From contig CAJNDS010000896.1 in the NCBI GenBank assembly GCA_905221605.1, positions 1 to 50,000 on the forward strand: a DNA stretch of 50,000 bases, read 5' to 3'. Under the pieces are notes generated by a model. It was given only the letters and a program-made list of their open reading frames with translations. It had not been told where the DNA came from and did no database searches. This DNA is from Symbiodinium natans (lineage: Eukaryota; Sar; Dinophyceae; Suessiales; Symbiodiniaceae). A program made the translations under genes and the position numbers. This document shows, in pieces, positions 9,767 to 20,300 of the stretch. How positions within the stretch are numbered: the first letter of the stretch is position 1; every line of letters begins with the position of its first letter.

Positions 9767-9994
9767 TACCCTATGTACAACACTGGGCCTTCCAAGGGGC
9801 CTGTCAGCCCTTCCCCTACGCCAAAGCCAAGATCGAGAGAGACCTCGAGCCAAAACTGTTTTTTTGCTGAAGAACCCCAAAAAATGCAAGATAGCAATCC
9901 CTAAATAGCCCTTATGAGGAAGAATGTTTGTTCTTCGTTTTTGGGGGAGGCTCTTAAGCCAATAGTAGAAAAACCCAAAACCTGAACGACAGAT

Positions 9995-10070
9995 CTACAT
10001 GCATGATCTTCCTTGCCAAGCTTCTGCAGCATCTGCTCCATCTCCTCCTGAAACGCCTCGGGGGGGGCTC
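9995..10070 (-). CDS. Exon candidate, Glu/Gln-rich helix
   Basis: The minus frame reads PEAFQEEMEQMLQKLGKEDH, another charged helix. TTTAGGG array follows on the right at 10,117-10,150 after a C-poor GC-rich linker. Confidence 0.45.
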
Positions 10071-10804
10071 TGGGCTTGCTTCAGGGGCTGCTGAGGGATT
10101 TCTTGGGGTTCTGGGGTTTAGGGTTTAGGGTTTAGGGTTTAGGGTTTAGGCACGGTCCCTGGCTATTGGAGGGTTGGGTTTGGCGCAGAAGAACCCCCAG
10201 GCCCCTTCATCTAAGCAAGCGACAACCTTAAGGCCCATTAGGAAGAATCCTAACATGATTGAAGGGCTATGTAGAGCCTCCTATGTAGCATCTCGGGTCG
10301 TGTAGAGCGAAGCCCCAAAGGAGCTACATCAGAGGATTCAGGCAAAACCAGAAACCATAAACCCAGTAAATACGGGAACTGGGGCCCTAAAACCATTTAA
10401 ACCCTAGAACGTAAACCCTAAACCCAGAGCCCTCCCTAGGTACTTCGGCAGAAACCACGCGAGGACCAACAAAATCTAGTCAAACGCAAGTCCCCAACCC
10501 CTCCGACATTTGGGGTTGAGGGGGGTTTGGGGTTTGGGGTTTGGGGTTTAGGGTTTATAGGGATTATAGGGATTATTAGGGTTTAGGGTGTAGGGCGAAA
10601 TTATACGGGCTGGAGGGCGGGGTTGAGGTTTAGTCTTTGGGCTGCGCCTCAGAGGGGCGGTCACATTGAATCTTCTCGGGCTTGGGCATTTAGGGTTTCG
10701 GAAAACTCTAGGAAGGTTCACACAAAGAAGATTCGGTTCCCTTAAAGACCGGTGCAAAAGCACAACTATCCCTCGAGCCAACCGTGAACCCTAACCCCTA
10801 AACC

Positions 10805-11045
10805 CTCTTAAGATTGATTGTGGATTATTGTCCACGTGATGCATATAAATGTTATGATATTCTTCAAGTTTGTGTTTAAACCAAAGAAATTTAATGTTCA
10901 TCTTTGAACTGTTAATTAATATGCTCAACCAGTGAGCTTACATGAGAACAAATAAAACAATTATAAAACCAACCAAAAACCAGACCTCACACACATGCAG
11001 CAGTTCGACCCACTAATGATAAGTCATCTTTGTTTTATTTTTTGT
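10805..11045. other. AT-rich island of foreign composition
   Basis: About 240 bp of AT-rich unique DNA without telomere units, GC-rich exon character or an obvious ORF, bounded by CCCTAAA units on both sides. It differs sharply in base composition from the exons and from the inverted-repeat elements. Origin unknown. Confidence 0.6.
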
Positions 11046-11078
11046 ACACCCTAAACCTAAACCCTCCCACCCCCCCAC

Positions 11079-11141
11079 CCCCCGCGGCCGCCCCGGCCGC
11101 CCCGGCCTCCCTCTCCTGTTTGAAGCGGAGAACCTGCAGGG
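11079..11141 (-). CDS. Exon candidate, Ala/Gly-rich
   Basis: The minus frame reads LQVLRFKQEREAGAAGAAAG, starting from a CTGCAG acceptor-like sequence next to a telomere-like array. Confidence 0.4.
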
Positions 11142-11635
11142 TTTAGTGTTTAGGGCTTAGGGCGCAGAGAAGCCACAGCGGAAGCAGCAACGCCCCCTAA
11201 CAAGGGATCCCGAGAGACTTAGGGCTCAAAAGGATTTTGTAAGGTTTTATAGGGTTCATAGGGTTTGTAGAGGTCATAATTAGGCTCAAAGGGTTTATAG
11301 GGCTTAGAGGGTTTATGGGGTCTCTGGGGGTTCGGGTCTCCAGTTTCAAAAAAACAAAGAGAAACAAAAAGGCCTTGGTGGTAGCCCCCCCCCCAGCATC
11401 CCTGAACTCCCGTCTGCCTGAAAGAATTGCCAGGGTATACCTTTTTGACCCTGAACCCGAGGGTTTAGGGTTTAGAGTTAAGGCCATTTAGGGCTTCTGA
11501 ACCCTAGGGATTAGGGTTAAGGCCATTTAGGGTTTAGGGTTTAGGGTTTAGGGTTTAGGGTTTGGGGTTTAGGCCATTTAGGGTTTAGGGCCGAACAGAA
11601 TCAAAACCACAAAGCTCTGAAACCAGAAAAACCGC

Positions 11636-11697
11636 ACCTCGCTTCGCAGCGCGGCGGCCTGATGCTCCTTCTTCTCCTGCTCCTGCGCTTCGGGCGG
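11636..11697 (-). CDS. Exon candidate, Glu/Lys-rich
   Basis: The minus frame reads PPEAQEQEKKEHQAAALRSE. TTTAGGG-type arrays lie on both sides. Confidence 0.45.
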
Positions 11698-12049
11698 GGT
11701 GGGGGGGGGGGGAGGGTTTAGGGTTTAGGGTTCAGGGTTCAGGGTTCAGGGTTCAGGGTTTAGGGTTTAGGGTTAGGGTTTAGAGTTTAGGGCTTCGGGG
11801 GGGTGGGGGGTAGGCGGGTTTAGAAGTAGATCTATGAGGACCCTAAGTTGGGTCTAAATTGGGTTGGCAGGATCCTCACTTGGGATATAGAAGCTCCCTC
11901 CAAGGTGCTTGCAGGGGCTTAAGCTTGGGTCTTAGGTATTGAGACCTGGGATCTGAACATAGGCTCAACCTCCAACCACCCACCCACCCCCCATTAAGAC
12001 GCAACACAATAATCGTAGTACCGTAACAATAAAAGCCTCCCCTCCTTCC

Positions 12050-12510
12050 AAACCCTAAACCCTCGAGACCCTACACCCTCGACCCTAAACCCTATAGACC
12101 CTAAAGCGTAAAACCCTAAACCCCTGCACCCCTGAACCCCCTAAACCCCCTAAACCCCCTAAACCCCCAAACCCATAAACCCCTAAACCCCTAAACCCCT
12201 AAACCCCTAAACCCCTAAACCCCTAAACCCCTAACCCCTAAACCCCTACACCCCTAAACCCCACCCCTAAACCCTAAATCCTAACACCTAAACCCCTAAA
12301 CCCCCAACCCCCTAAGCCCCTAAGCCCCTAAGCCCCTAAGCCCCTAAGCCCCTCAGCCCCTAAGCCCCCAAGCCCCTAAGCCCCAAAACCCTAAACCCTA
12401 AACCCTAAACCCTAAACCCTAAACCCCAAACCCTAAACCCTAAACCCTAAACCCTAGACCCTAAACCCTAAACCCTAAACCCTAAACCCTAAACCCCAAA
12501 CCCCTAACAT
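12050..12510. repeat. Long telomere-variant array with blocks of CCCCTAAA and CCCCTAAG
   Basis: Consecutive blocks are CCCCTAAA (8-nt, about 12123-12305), CCCCTAAG (8-nt, about 12310-12380) and CCCTAAA (7-nt, about 12383-12505). Unit type changes block by block, indicating local homogenisation of variants. Confidence 0.9.
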
Positions 12511-12608
12511 GGAGTCCTGTTCTCGTCCCCCATTCCGCCGCACGGAGCGTGCAGGGGGAGGCGGCGTCTGCGCCGCTGCCGTCAGCCTTCGGATCGCAGG
12601 CTTGTTAA
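12507..12608 (-). CDS. Exon candidate, basic/Pro-rich
   Basis: The minus frame reads PAIRRLTAAAQTPPPPARSV, then charged residues. CCCTAAA array on the left, TTTAGGG array on the right. A second frame is also open. Confidence 0.35.
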
Positions 12609-12985
12609 GATTCCTGGCTCTCTTACTTGGTTTAGGGTTTAGGGTTTAGGGTTTAGGGTTTAGGGTTTAGGGTTTAGGGTCTAGGGATTAACCATGTGCA
12701 AGAAGGGTACCCTTCTTGGGGCTGGTTGCTTTCCACAGCTCGTTCCGTACTACTGTTAAGCGCCAGCAACTAGAAGATGGTCTTTCTAGGGTTTAGGGTT
12801 TAGGGTTGAGGGTTTAGGGTTTAGGGCCTAAAAGGTCTGAGGTTGGAGATTAGGGCGTAGCACGCCCCCCACCCCCCCCCCCCCCAAAAAAAAAAAAAAA
12901 AAAGAAGAAGAATAAGAAGAATAAAAGAACCTACAGCGCCATGACCGACCCAACTCTGCAGCGCTAGCTTCTGTGCTGCCTCTGC

Positions 12986-13203
12986 TTGGAGAATTCATGG
13001 CACTTAGTAACCCAATTAAAGGGGCTTAGGGTTTAGGGCCAGTTTAGGGTTTAGGGTTTAGGCTTTAGGGTTTAGTAACCCAATTAAAACTGCACTTGTC
13101 CTCCAACTAGAACCCTATAAGGCCCCATTAGGGTACTTAAGGGGCTTATACGTGGGCTATGACTACACTTATTCTGGGTTGCGAAGCACCCTGAACCTCC
13201 AAG
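12986..13203. mobile_element. Family A element interrupted by a telomere-repeat insertion
   Basis: Begins CTTGGAGAATTCATGGCACT (diverged terminus) and ends with CCTGAACCTCCAAG. The body is split by TTTAGGG-type DNA at 13021-13071, bounded by the perfect 17-bp direct repeat TTAGTAACCCAATTAAA (13004-13020 and 13072-13088). Confidence 0.75.
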
Positions 13204-13689
13204 TACGTCTTCTGTCAGGGTACCCTTACTGAGAGTGTCCACAAATTAGAGTATCATTCTGGAAATATCAGTACCCCAATACCTCATATGGTATGGGTTT
13301 GTTGTATAACTCCATAACCGAACCCTAAACCCGAAACCCTAAATCCAAGAATAGCTGACCATAATTGCCCCAAACCCATACCCCTAGCCTATGAAAGTAT
13401 AATATAAAGGGAGTCTAAGGCAGGATTTGACCATACCCCTTAATGTGTTTTAAGGGCTATGCCCTAAGGTATGTTGAATATTTCTTAGACTACACCCGTG
13501 GGTACGTCAAAAGTTCGGTCTGTGCTTTTTGGGGTTGAGGGTTCCGGGATTGCTGTGTTCTTACGAAGCTTTTAACTCCCAATCAAAAACCTCAAAAAAA
13601 AGTCCCACCACCCTGACGCACTTTCGGGCCTTAAAGGGGGTTTAGGGTCCCAGTTTAGGGTTTAAACAGCCCGGAGCCCAAGGCAAACA

Positions 13690-13910
13690 TCTTAGTGTAG
13701 TTACATGGTCCCTTGACAGGGGACCCCTTGCATACCCTTTGTATACCCTATACAAATTAACGGCCCATACAAAAGAAGCCTGTAAAGGAGGTAAGGGACC
13801 CTATTAAGGGCCCATGTCCCTAAACCCTAAACCCTAAACCCTAAACCCGAAACCCTAAACCCTAAGGGCCCATTAAACTACCCTTTGGGAGCTTTAGGAT
13901 CTAATTAGGG
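13690..13910. mobile_element. Inverted-repeat element interrupted by a telomere-type array
   Basis: Contains GTAGTTACATGGTCCCTTGA and GGGACC/GGGCCC blocks shared with 16965-17040. A CCCTAAA array sits between two copies of TAAGGGCCCAT (13805-13815 and 13863-13873). Confidence 0.5.
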
Positions 13911-13914
13911 TTTA

Positions 13915-14046
13915 GGGCTTAGGGTTCCCCTAAACCCTGGACCCTAAACCCTAAACCCTAAACCCTAAACCCTGAACCCTAAACCCTAAACCCTAAACCC
14001 TAAACCCTAAACCATAAACCCTAAACCCTAAACCCTAAACCCTAAA
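13915..14046. repeat. Telomere-type CCCTAAA array
   Basis: About 16 units with a few substitutions (CCATAAA, CCCTGAA). The orientation changes from TTTAGGG at its left edge. Confidence 0.95.
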
Positions 14047-14282
14047 CCCCCTCGCCTCAGGTTTTCAGGGGCCAAGAGGGGCTCCAGTGTTTGAGGCCTT
14101 GCCAAACACCAGGGCTCAGGGGGCTCAAGTCGCGAAGTTTTTGGTTGCAAGAGCAACCCAACACCCTAAACCCCAAACCCGCCTTAAATCAAGAGCGTTC
14201 CCACACCCAAACCCTGAACACTGAACCCAAACCCCAAAACCCTAAAACCTAAACCCAAACCCTCAACCGTAAACCCCAAACG

Positions 14283-14365
14283 TAATCGCACCGAGAGCAA
14301 TTTGCCGCCAAAGGGCTGCACCACTTTCGCCGGCGGTCGGGCCACCTTCCGATCTTCTCTTACTT
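14283..14365 (-). CDS. Exon candidate
   Basis: The minus frame reads REDRKVARPPAKVVQPFGGK followed by LLSVRL. It abuts the family A element at 14364 on its upstream side. Confidence 0.4.
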
Positions 14366-14605
14366 GGAGGTTCAGGGTACTTAGTAACCCATCATAAGTG
14401 TGGTTATAGCCCAAGATTTTAGTGTTTAGGGTTTATAGGGTTTATAGTGTTTATAGGGTTTGTAGGGTTTGTAGGGTTTATAGTGTTTATAGGGTTTAGG
14501 GTAACCCAAAATAAGTGTAGTTATAACCCACATATAAAAGCCCCTCAAGTACCTAGGGATCTTTTGGGTTCTACGTACAGTTGTAATTGGGTTGCTATGT
14601 ACAAG
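14364..14605. mobile_element. Family A element interrupted by a telomere-like insertion
   Basis: Starts ACTTGGAGGTTCAGGGTACT and ends near GTTGCTATGTACAAGT. A TTTATAGGG/TTTAGGG tract (14414-14500) separates two 30-bp copies of GTAACCCA..ATAAGTGT.GTTATA.CCCA (14384-14413, 14501-14530; 26 of 30 identical). Confidence 0.75.
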
Positions 14606-15063
14606 TAGATACATGGTCCATTCATATATATGGGCCCTGAAAAAGGAGACCCGTTATATACCCCTTTCGAAAAGGTAGGGGGGCGTGAGGTTTGGGGTTT
14701 AAACTTCGGGTTTTTGGCGCTCAGAGGTTTAGAGTTCAGGGCTTGGGTTTTGGGGTTTAGGCGCTTAGGGTTTTATAGGTTTCAGTACAGGTTTGTGGGT
14801 GCAGAGGGTTAGAGTTCAGGGTTTTGGGTCTGGGGTTTAGAGTTAGAGTTCTAAAACACCCAAAAACCTGAAAACCCTGAAAGAACCTAAACAAAAAACG
14901 CCAAAACCCTAAGAACCCTGAAGCGCCTTTAACAAATAAACCTAAAAAACCCTAAAAACCCTAAAAACCCTAAAAAACCCTAAAAGCGCTAAACGCCCTA
15001 AAAGCCCTAAAACCCTAAAAACCCTAAAACCCTCAGAGCCCTAAAGCCCTAAAAGCCCAAACT

Positions 15064-15136
15064 TGCACCTGCTGCTCCGCGCGGGGCACCAGCAGCGTGC
15101 GGGGCGTGACCTTCTTCTTTCAAAGGGCGCAAGGAT
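15064..15136 (-). CDS. Exon candidate, Ala-rich
   Basis: The minus frame reads SLRPLKEEGHAPHAAGAPRG then AAGAS. Surrounded by degenerate CCCTAAAA-type DNA (14,870-15,420), which holds nothing else recognisable. Confidence 0.35.
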
Positions 15137-15504
15137 CCCGGGCCCTATAAACGCTATAAACCCCAGAAACCCGATAAACCCAAAAAACCCTACAATGCCC
15201 TAAAAACCCCAGAACCCCCAAAAAACCCTAAAAACCCTAAAACCCCGAAAGCCCACTGAACCCTCAAACCTTCAAACCCCTTAAACCCTAACACGCTACA
15301 ACCACAAACCCTAAAGCCCGAAAGCCCTACAACCCCCAACCCTAAAACCCTAAAACGCAAAAACCATGAACCCTACAAACCCTACAATCCCAATCCCTCC
15401 AACCCTAACCCTTAACCCTAAGCCCTGAACCAACCCGATTCGCATCTTAGAGCTTGTCAAGGGCTGTCCTCGGCGCTACTCCCTGAACCCTAAACCATCC
15501 TCCC

Positions 15505-15505
<1 letters not shown>

Positions 15506-15563
<58 letters not shown>
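15506..15563 (+). repeat. 58-nt C homopolymer
   Basis: An uninterrupted C tract. Similar long G or C tracts occur at 1283-1328, 38610-38630, 44912-44941 and 46772-46797, several within or next to inverted-repeat elements. Homopolymer length in an assembly is unreliable. Confidence 0.9.
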
Positions 15564-15567
<4 letters not shown>

Positions 15568-15637
15568 CCCTTTTTGGGGGCTGACTACTTGACAAGGGAA
15601 CCTTGAACCAACAAAAGGGAAAAGGGTACCACTGCGC
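15564..15637. mobile_element. Family C inverted-repeat fragment
   Basis: GGTACCCTTTTTGGGGGCTG and GGGAAAAGGGTACC flank GACAAGGGAACCTTGAACC. Related fragments are at 7896, 12703, 33090 and 46028. Confidence 0.55.
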
Positions 15638-16168
15638 TACCCCTAAACCCTAAACCCTAAACCCTAAATCCTAAACCCTAAACCCTAAACCTTCTAATGC
15701 CGAATTCTGGCCTCCACCGGCTCGTCTGGAGGGCGCCTGGTAAGGCAAGCAACTTGGGGGTGGGTCAGTCTAGGGTTTAGGATTTAGGATTTAGGGTTTA
15801 GGGTTTAGAATTTAGGTTTAGGGTTTCGGGTTTAGGGTTGAGGTTTGCGGTTCAGAGTTTAGGCTGTCGCCGACTTTCTAGGGGCTTCTTGGGAGTTAGG
15901 GCAGCTAGGGTTCACAAGTGGAGGGTTTAGGGTCAGGGGACTTCAGGCTTCGGGCACTGCCTTTTCTCAGGGGCGAGCAGGAGCAACTCAGGTTAAGGGT
16001 TGAGGGCTTAGGTTGCGTGCATGGGCTTGGCTCAGTGAATGAACCCTAAACCCTAAACCCTAAACCCTAAACCCAAAACCCCTTTGGACAGCAGTCGCTT
16101 AGCAGGGAGGCAGCCCTCGCACAAGACTGCCATAAATGCTTCTGCTTTTTTTGGGGGGGCTTGGAGCC

Positions 16169-16537
16169 CTGTCAGTTGGGTTCGGCCGGTCCACACTAAC
16201 AGTCAAATAACGCCGTGGCCTTATAACACACAGGCCAAAAATAGCACCAGGAATCCCAGTCAATTTTAGCATTTACCGGGTGCTTCTTATAGCAACAGAA
16301 ATAGCACCAGAAATAGCACCAGAAATAGCACAAACAATAGCACAAAAAATAGCACCAGAAATAGCACCAGGAATAGCACAAAAAATAGCACCAGAAATAG
16401 GACCAGGAATAGCACCAGGAATAGCACCAGGAATAGCAGGAATCCCAGTCAATTTTTGGGCATTTACCGGGTGCTTTTTATTTGTGGGTCTGCTGGTGGT
16501 GGCTGTTCGTGTGGACCGGCCGAACCCTACCTGTCAG
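16169..16537. mobile_element. Terminal-inverted-repeat element carrying a minisatellite
   Basis: GGGTTCGGCCGGTCCACAC (16178-16196) and its exact complement (16509-16527) form terminal inverted repeats, extended by CTGTCAG-like ends. Inside, two ~45-bp direct repeats (about 16240-16290 and 16431-16480, sharing GGAATCCCAGTCAATTTT) bracket a tandem AATAGCACCAGA-type minisatellite. The open frame through it is an Ile-Ala-Pro repeat without protein character. Confidence 0.75.
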
Positions 16538-16568
16538 CCTTAACAGTAAACTCTACACCCTCAACCCG

Positions 16569-16842
16569 GTTTAGGGTCTAGGCTTTAGGCTTTAGGGTTT
16601 AGGATTTATAAAGGGTTTAGGGTTTAGGCTTTAGGCTTTAGGATTTATAAAGGGTTTAGGGTTTAGGGTTTAGGCTTTAGGCTTTAGGGTTTAGGATTTA
16701 TAAAGGGTTTAGGGTTTAGGCTTTAGGGTTTAGGGTTTAGGATTTATAAAGGGTTTAGGGTTTAGGCTTTAGGCTTTAGGGTTTAGGATTTATAAAAGGT
16801 TTAGGGTTTAGGGTTTAGGCTTTAGGCTTTAGGGTTTAGGGG
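16569..16842. repeat. Higher-order telomere-variant array (46 +/- 7 nt unit)
   Basis: TTTAGGG, GCTTTAG and ATTTATAAAGG variants recur in order. ATTTATA starts at 16604, 16643, 16696, 16742 and 16788, so spacings are 39, 53, 46 and 46. These differ by exactly one 7-nt unit, showing amplification of a composite block with gain or loss of single units. Confidence 0.85.
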
Positions 16843-17314
16843 AACTCCCAGAGCGCATGCTTATCACACGCCAGAATCTCTGCTAAACCAAACCAAACAG
16901 ACATCGGTGCCCCCTTCGCGCAAAACTCCTAAAGCCACAAGAACCCCAAAACCCCTCTTAGGGTAGTTACATGGTCCCTTTATATGGGCCCTAAACAGGG
17001 AACCCCTTATATTCCCGTATAATATACCCCAAAGAACCCCAGGGCCTATGCTCCAGAACCCGTGAAAGAAGTTCAGGCACCATAATCAGGGCCCGTGTGG
17101 CTACCCTTAGAACCTCGCCGTCGCCCCGAAACCCTCAAACCCTGAAGCCCTAAACCCTCCCAACCCTTTGGGAAACACCCTGAACCAGAAACCTTCCTTC
17201 CTTCCTGCGCATTCAGCGGTCCGCTGGTGCTGGCCAAAAACGGCATCTTAGCCGCAGCCGAAGTGAGACGGGAGGCCTAGGGGAGCAAACTGTACAAGCA
17301 AGCCCATGGCGAAA

Positions 17315-20300
17315 TCAGTGCACATGGTGCACGGGGGAAAGCTGCAGCGGGCGGGCGATCACACCAGGCCTCGACCACCAGCCACGGAAGCGATCCACAG
17401 CGCCAGGCCAACGGGAGACCAAAGTGGCGCGCGTACCGTGCAGGGGAACCATGCGTACCAAAAGTGAGCTGTCAACTGAGGCAAGGACGGAACGGACAGC
17501 CGTGGTCGGAGAACCGAGCCACCACAAGGCGCCGAAGGGCCCCAAAGCTGTCAGCACACGTCGCATGGTGACAAGATGTCTGATGAAGGCCACACGCTCT
17601 ATCGTACAAGCCTCCTTGCTGGATCCGGTCCGAATGGTCGTCTCGTCCCAGGGAAATTGCAGAGTGGCTTCAAGCCGAAGGCGTGCCAACGCATCCCAGA
17701 GCGTGCGTGACCACCACGGCTCATAGGCAACTCTGGCCCATACTTCCCACAAGGCAGCCCAACTGTCAGCAGCCTTCCATAGGCCAGGTGCGGCAAGGCC
17801 CTCCCAGAAAGGGGAGGGGTGCTCCGGACGGTCGGATATGAACCAGGCCCTTGTCCATGGAGGTGGTGCGACAAGGTGACAGTCCCTGTCCAAGACGGCC
17901 CCGGGCGCATCACGTAGAAGGGCGGCTCGCTCCTGGGCCGCCCGATCGGCTCTGTCTTGCTCCAGCTGCGTCCAAGCCTGCTGCTCGGCTGCAAGCTCGT
18001 CCGGCGTTGCGTACCGGTCCGCAGAAGCCGCAGCGCGTTCACAGGGAGTGGGCAGGCGAGGCCCAGGCAGTTGCAATGGCGGGACACGCAAATGTCGGGC
18101 AGTGCCTTTACGCCTGGTTCCGACCCCCGGTTCATAGAGGGGCCCCACAACATGACGGAGCCCGAAGCGGCAGGCCGGCACATGTTCAATGTGGTACCTC
18201 ACTCGAGTCGTTGAGTGGAAGTCTTTGAGACACCACCTGCAGATTGTGTCGGTGATCATGGTCATACTGTCGGAGACTTGGCCATGCTTGCGGTGTAGGT
18301 GGGTGGCAAGCGCATGTTTGGAAGGCAGCACCTGAAGGCATTCCGGGCAGACAGAGTCGCAGGCAGAACCTATGGTGCCCCGATGTGTTCTGACTTCCCT
18401 CGTGACCCACAAGTCCTTGATGGCCCGCACCAGAGTCCCCGAGCGGCTGATCCTCTTGCAGGCGGCCAAGAGAGGCCTGGCGTGGCGCCGGACGGACGTT
18501 CGGAGACCTCGTTCCAACCACCCCGAACCAAGGCTCGCAGCCCTTCCCATATCCTGAGCCGCGCGCACGAGAGCCGCGACCCAAGGGACGTCACGGTAAT
18601 ACGCCGCCTCGACAATCTCCCACACAGGCTCAGGAGCAGATACGCATAGCTGGACCAGCAGACGCGTCCTGGCGATAAGCAGGCCTTCAGGCGGTGAGGT
18701 GCAAGGCACGAGAATCTCCATCATAACATTGGTCGCATGATGCGCGTTCTGCCACGTGCGCCACGTCTTTCTCCTAACGCGGTCGAGAAAGCCGACAAGA
18801 GGAGTGAGGCACCGCGGGTGCGGCGCAAGCATGGTGGATAGGCTTGAGTAGGCTGAGGGCAGCACACGGCCGTCAATCCATGCAACCCGGAGTGGCCAAG
18901 GCAGATGGTCGTTGGTGAGCAAGGGACCTGCGGCAACCTCTGCGATACGACCTCGACACACTGAGTGCTCCACATCCCTCCTGCCGGTGTCCCGAGGTAC
19001 CTGGGGGACCCCCAGGTATTTATACTCCGGGCAGACGCGAATCTGCTGGCCATCCGCTAGGCACAGAGATGCCGGCCCCTGGAGCAACTCCCCCCGGACT
19101 GCAGCGGCCCCTTGACCTCGCGGGTCGACAAGAAGCTCAGTCTTCCCTGCTCCCAAGTTAACCCGAAGGCGAAACTCAGAGAAGGTTTGTAGAGTAATGT
19201 TGCTCATGCAGCGGGCTGCTGGTGGTAGGTCGGCAGCACTCTCCACATCCGCAAGCAACACCAAGTCATCTGCCCAAGCGATCGGGCAGACGGTGGCCAC
19301 GGGCTCCCCCAGTGCAATTTGCAGGGCGCCGTGACCAACGCCCGCATTCTGTAGCCGTCGACTGAGCTCACGGATGAGGCAAGACATGACAGCCCCAAAC
19401 AGGACATCGGCCAGTCCGTCGCCAGGCCTGCTACCACGCGCCGCAAGCACGGGCAGGGAGTCTCCACGCAAGAGCCAGCTTGAGCCCGTCACGCAGTCCT
19501 GCAGCAGGGCCATCTCGGCACCAGGGACGCCTAGTCGAGCGAGTGCCCCTTCGTCGAGGAGTTGCTGAATCCAAGGTAGAATGGTTTCGGCCTGGGGCCT
19601 GCGGTCACCTGACCCACCGAACAACAGCTCCCGGTCGACCTCATAGAAGGCCGCCTGGACATCAACGAAGAGGGCAAGGATCGAGCGTCCGGCGCTTTGT
19701 GACAGGCCGATAGCCGCCCGAAATGCGGCCAGGGCATACCCAACATGCATTCCCGGCCGTCCCCCTAGTTGCAGTGGTTGATATGCGTCCACGACACGTC
19801 TGCCAAGGGTATTACGAAGGTGACCATGCCAGAGCTTGGCCGCGCCGTTGAGGAGGACAATGCTACGGTAGTTAGCCGGCAAGTGGGGTGGGCCCTTTTT
19901 ATACAGTGCGCAGGCCAACGCATCCTTAAAGTCAGCTGGCGCCCTACCCGACAGGGCCATTTTAGCTTGCAAGAGCCAGACCCACCGGCCTGCCAGCGCT
20001 GGCTGGGATTGCCAAAGGCCATTGCGGATGCCATCGGGCCCGGGGGCCTTGCTGGCCTTTTGTCGGCGGCAAATGGCTTCCGCTTGCGCAAGGGTCGGCA
20101 CAGCAGCAGGACACGCAACCGAGGGCTTGGCCTGCCAGGCATCGTGATGTTGTTGGAGCTGTGCACGAGTGACGACTGTCCCTGCTTCCTGGGAGCGAAA
20201 TTGTTCCCGCAGGGCATCCTGCATGTCATAGCCCCCCGCAGCAGCAACACGTCGACGGTCAGCAGCCCGTCGTGACGCCCAGCGGAGGTGGAGGAGAGCC

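Larger units (their letters stand above)
2050..15140 (-). other. Locus of a charged, coiled-coil-like gene split into many small exons
   Basis: Between telomere-like arrays lie short unique segments whose minus-strand translation is open and rich in E, Q, R, K, A and L, with heptad-like spacing. The strongest are at 2052-2165, 3447-3515, 5035-5130, 5948-6042, 6088-6160, 6622-6715, 9137-9203, 9995-10070, 11079-11141 and 11636-11697. Shared strand, shared composition and spacing of 0.3-1.5 kb suggest one gene, or adjacent same-direction genes as is usual in dinoflagellates. No family is recognised. Exon ends and joining frames are not established, so this is a locus call, not a gene model. Confidence 0.45.

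Noticed and set aside
16280-16436. CRISPR-like array
   Set aside because: Short 10-13 nt units without unique spacers; it is a minisatellite within an inverted-repeat element.
16196-16543. ORFs encoding Ile-Ala-Pro or Cys-Tyr repeats
   Set aside because: Translations of the AATAGCACCAGA minisatellite inside a mobile element.
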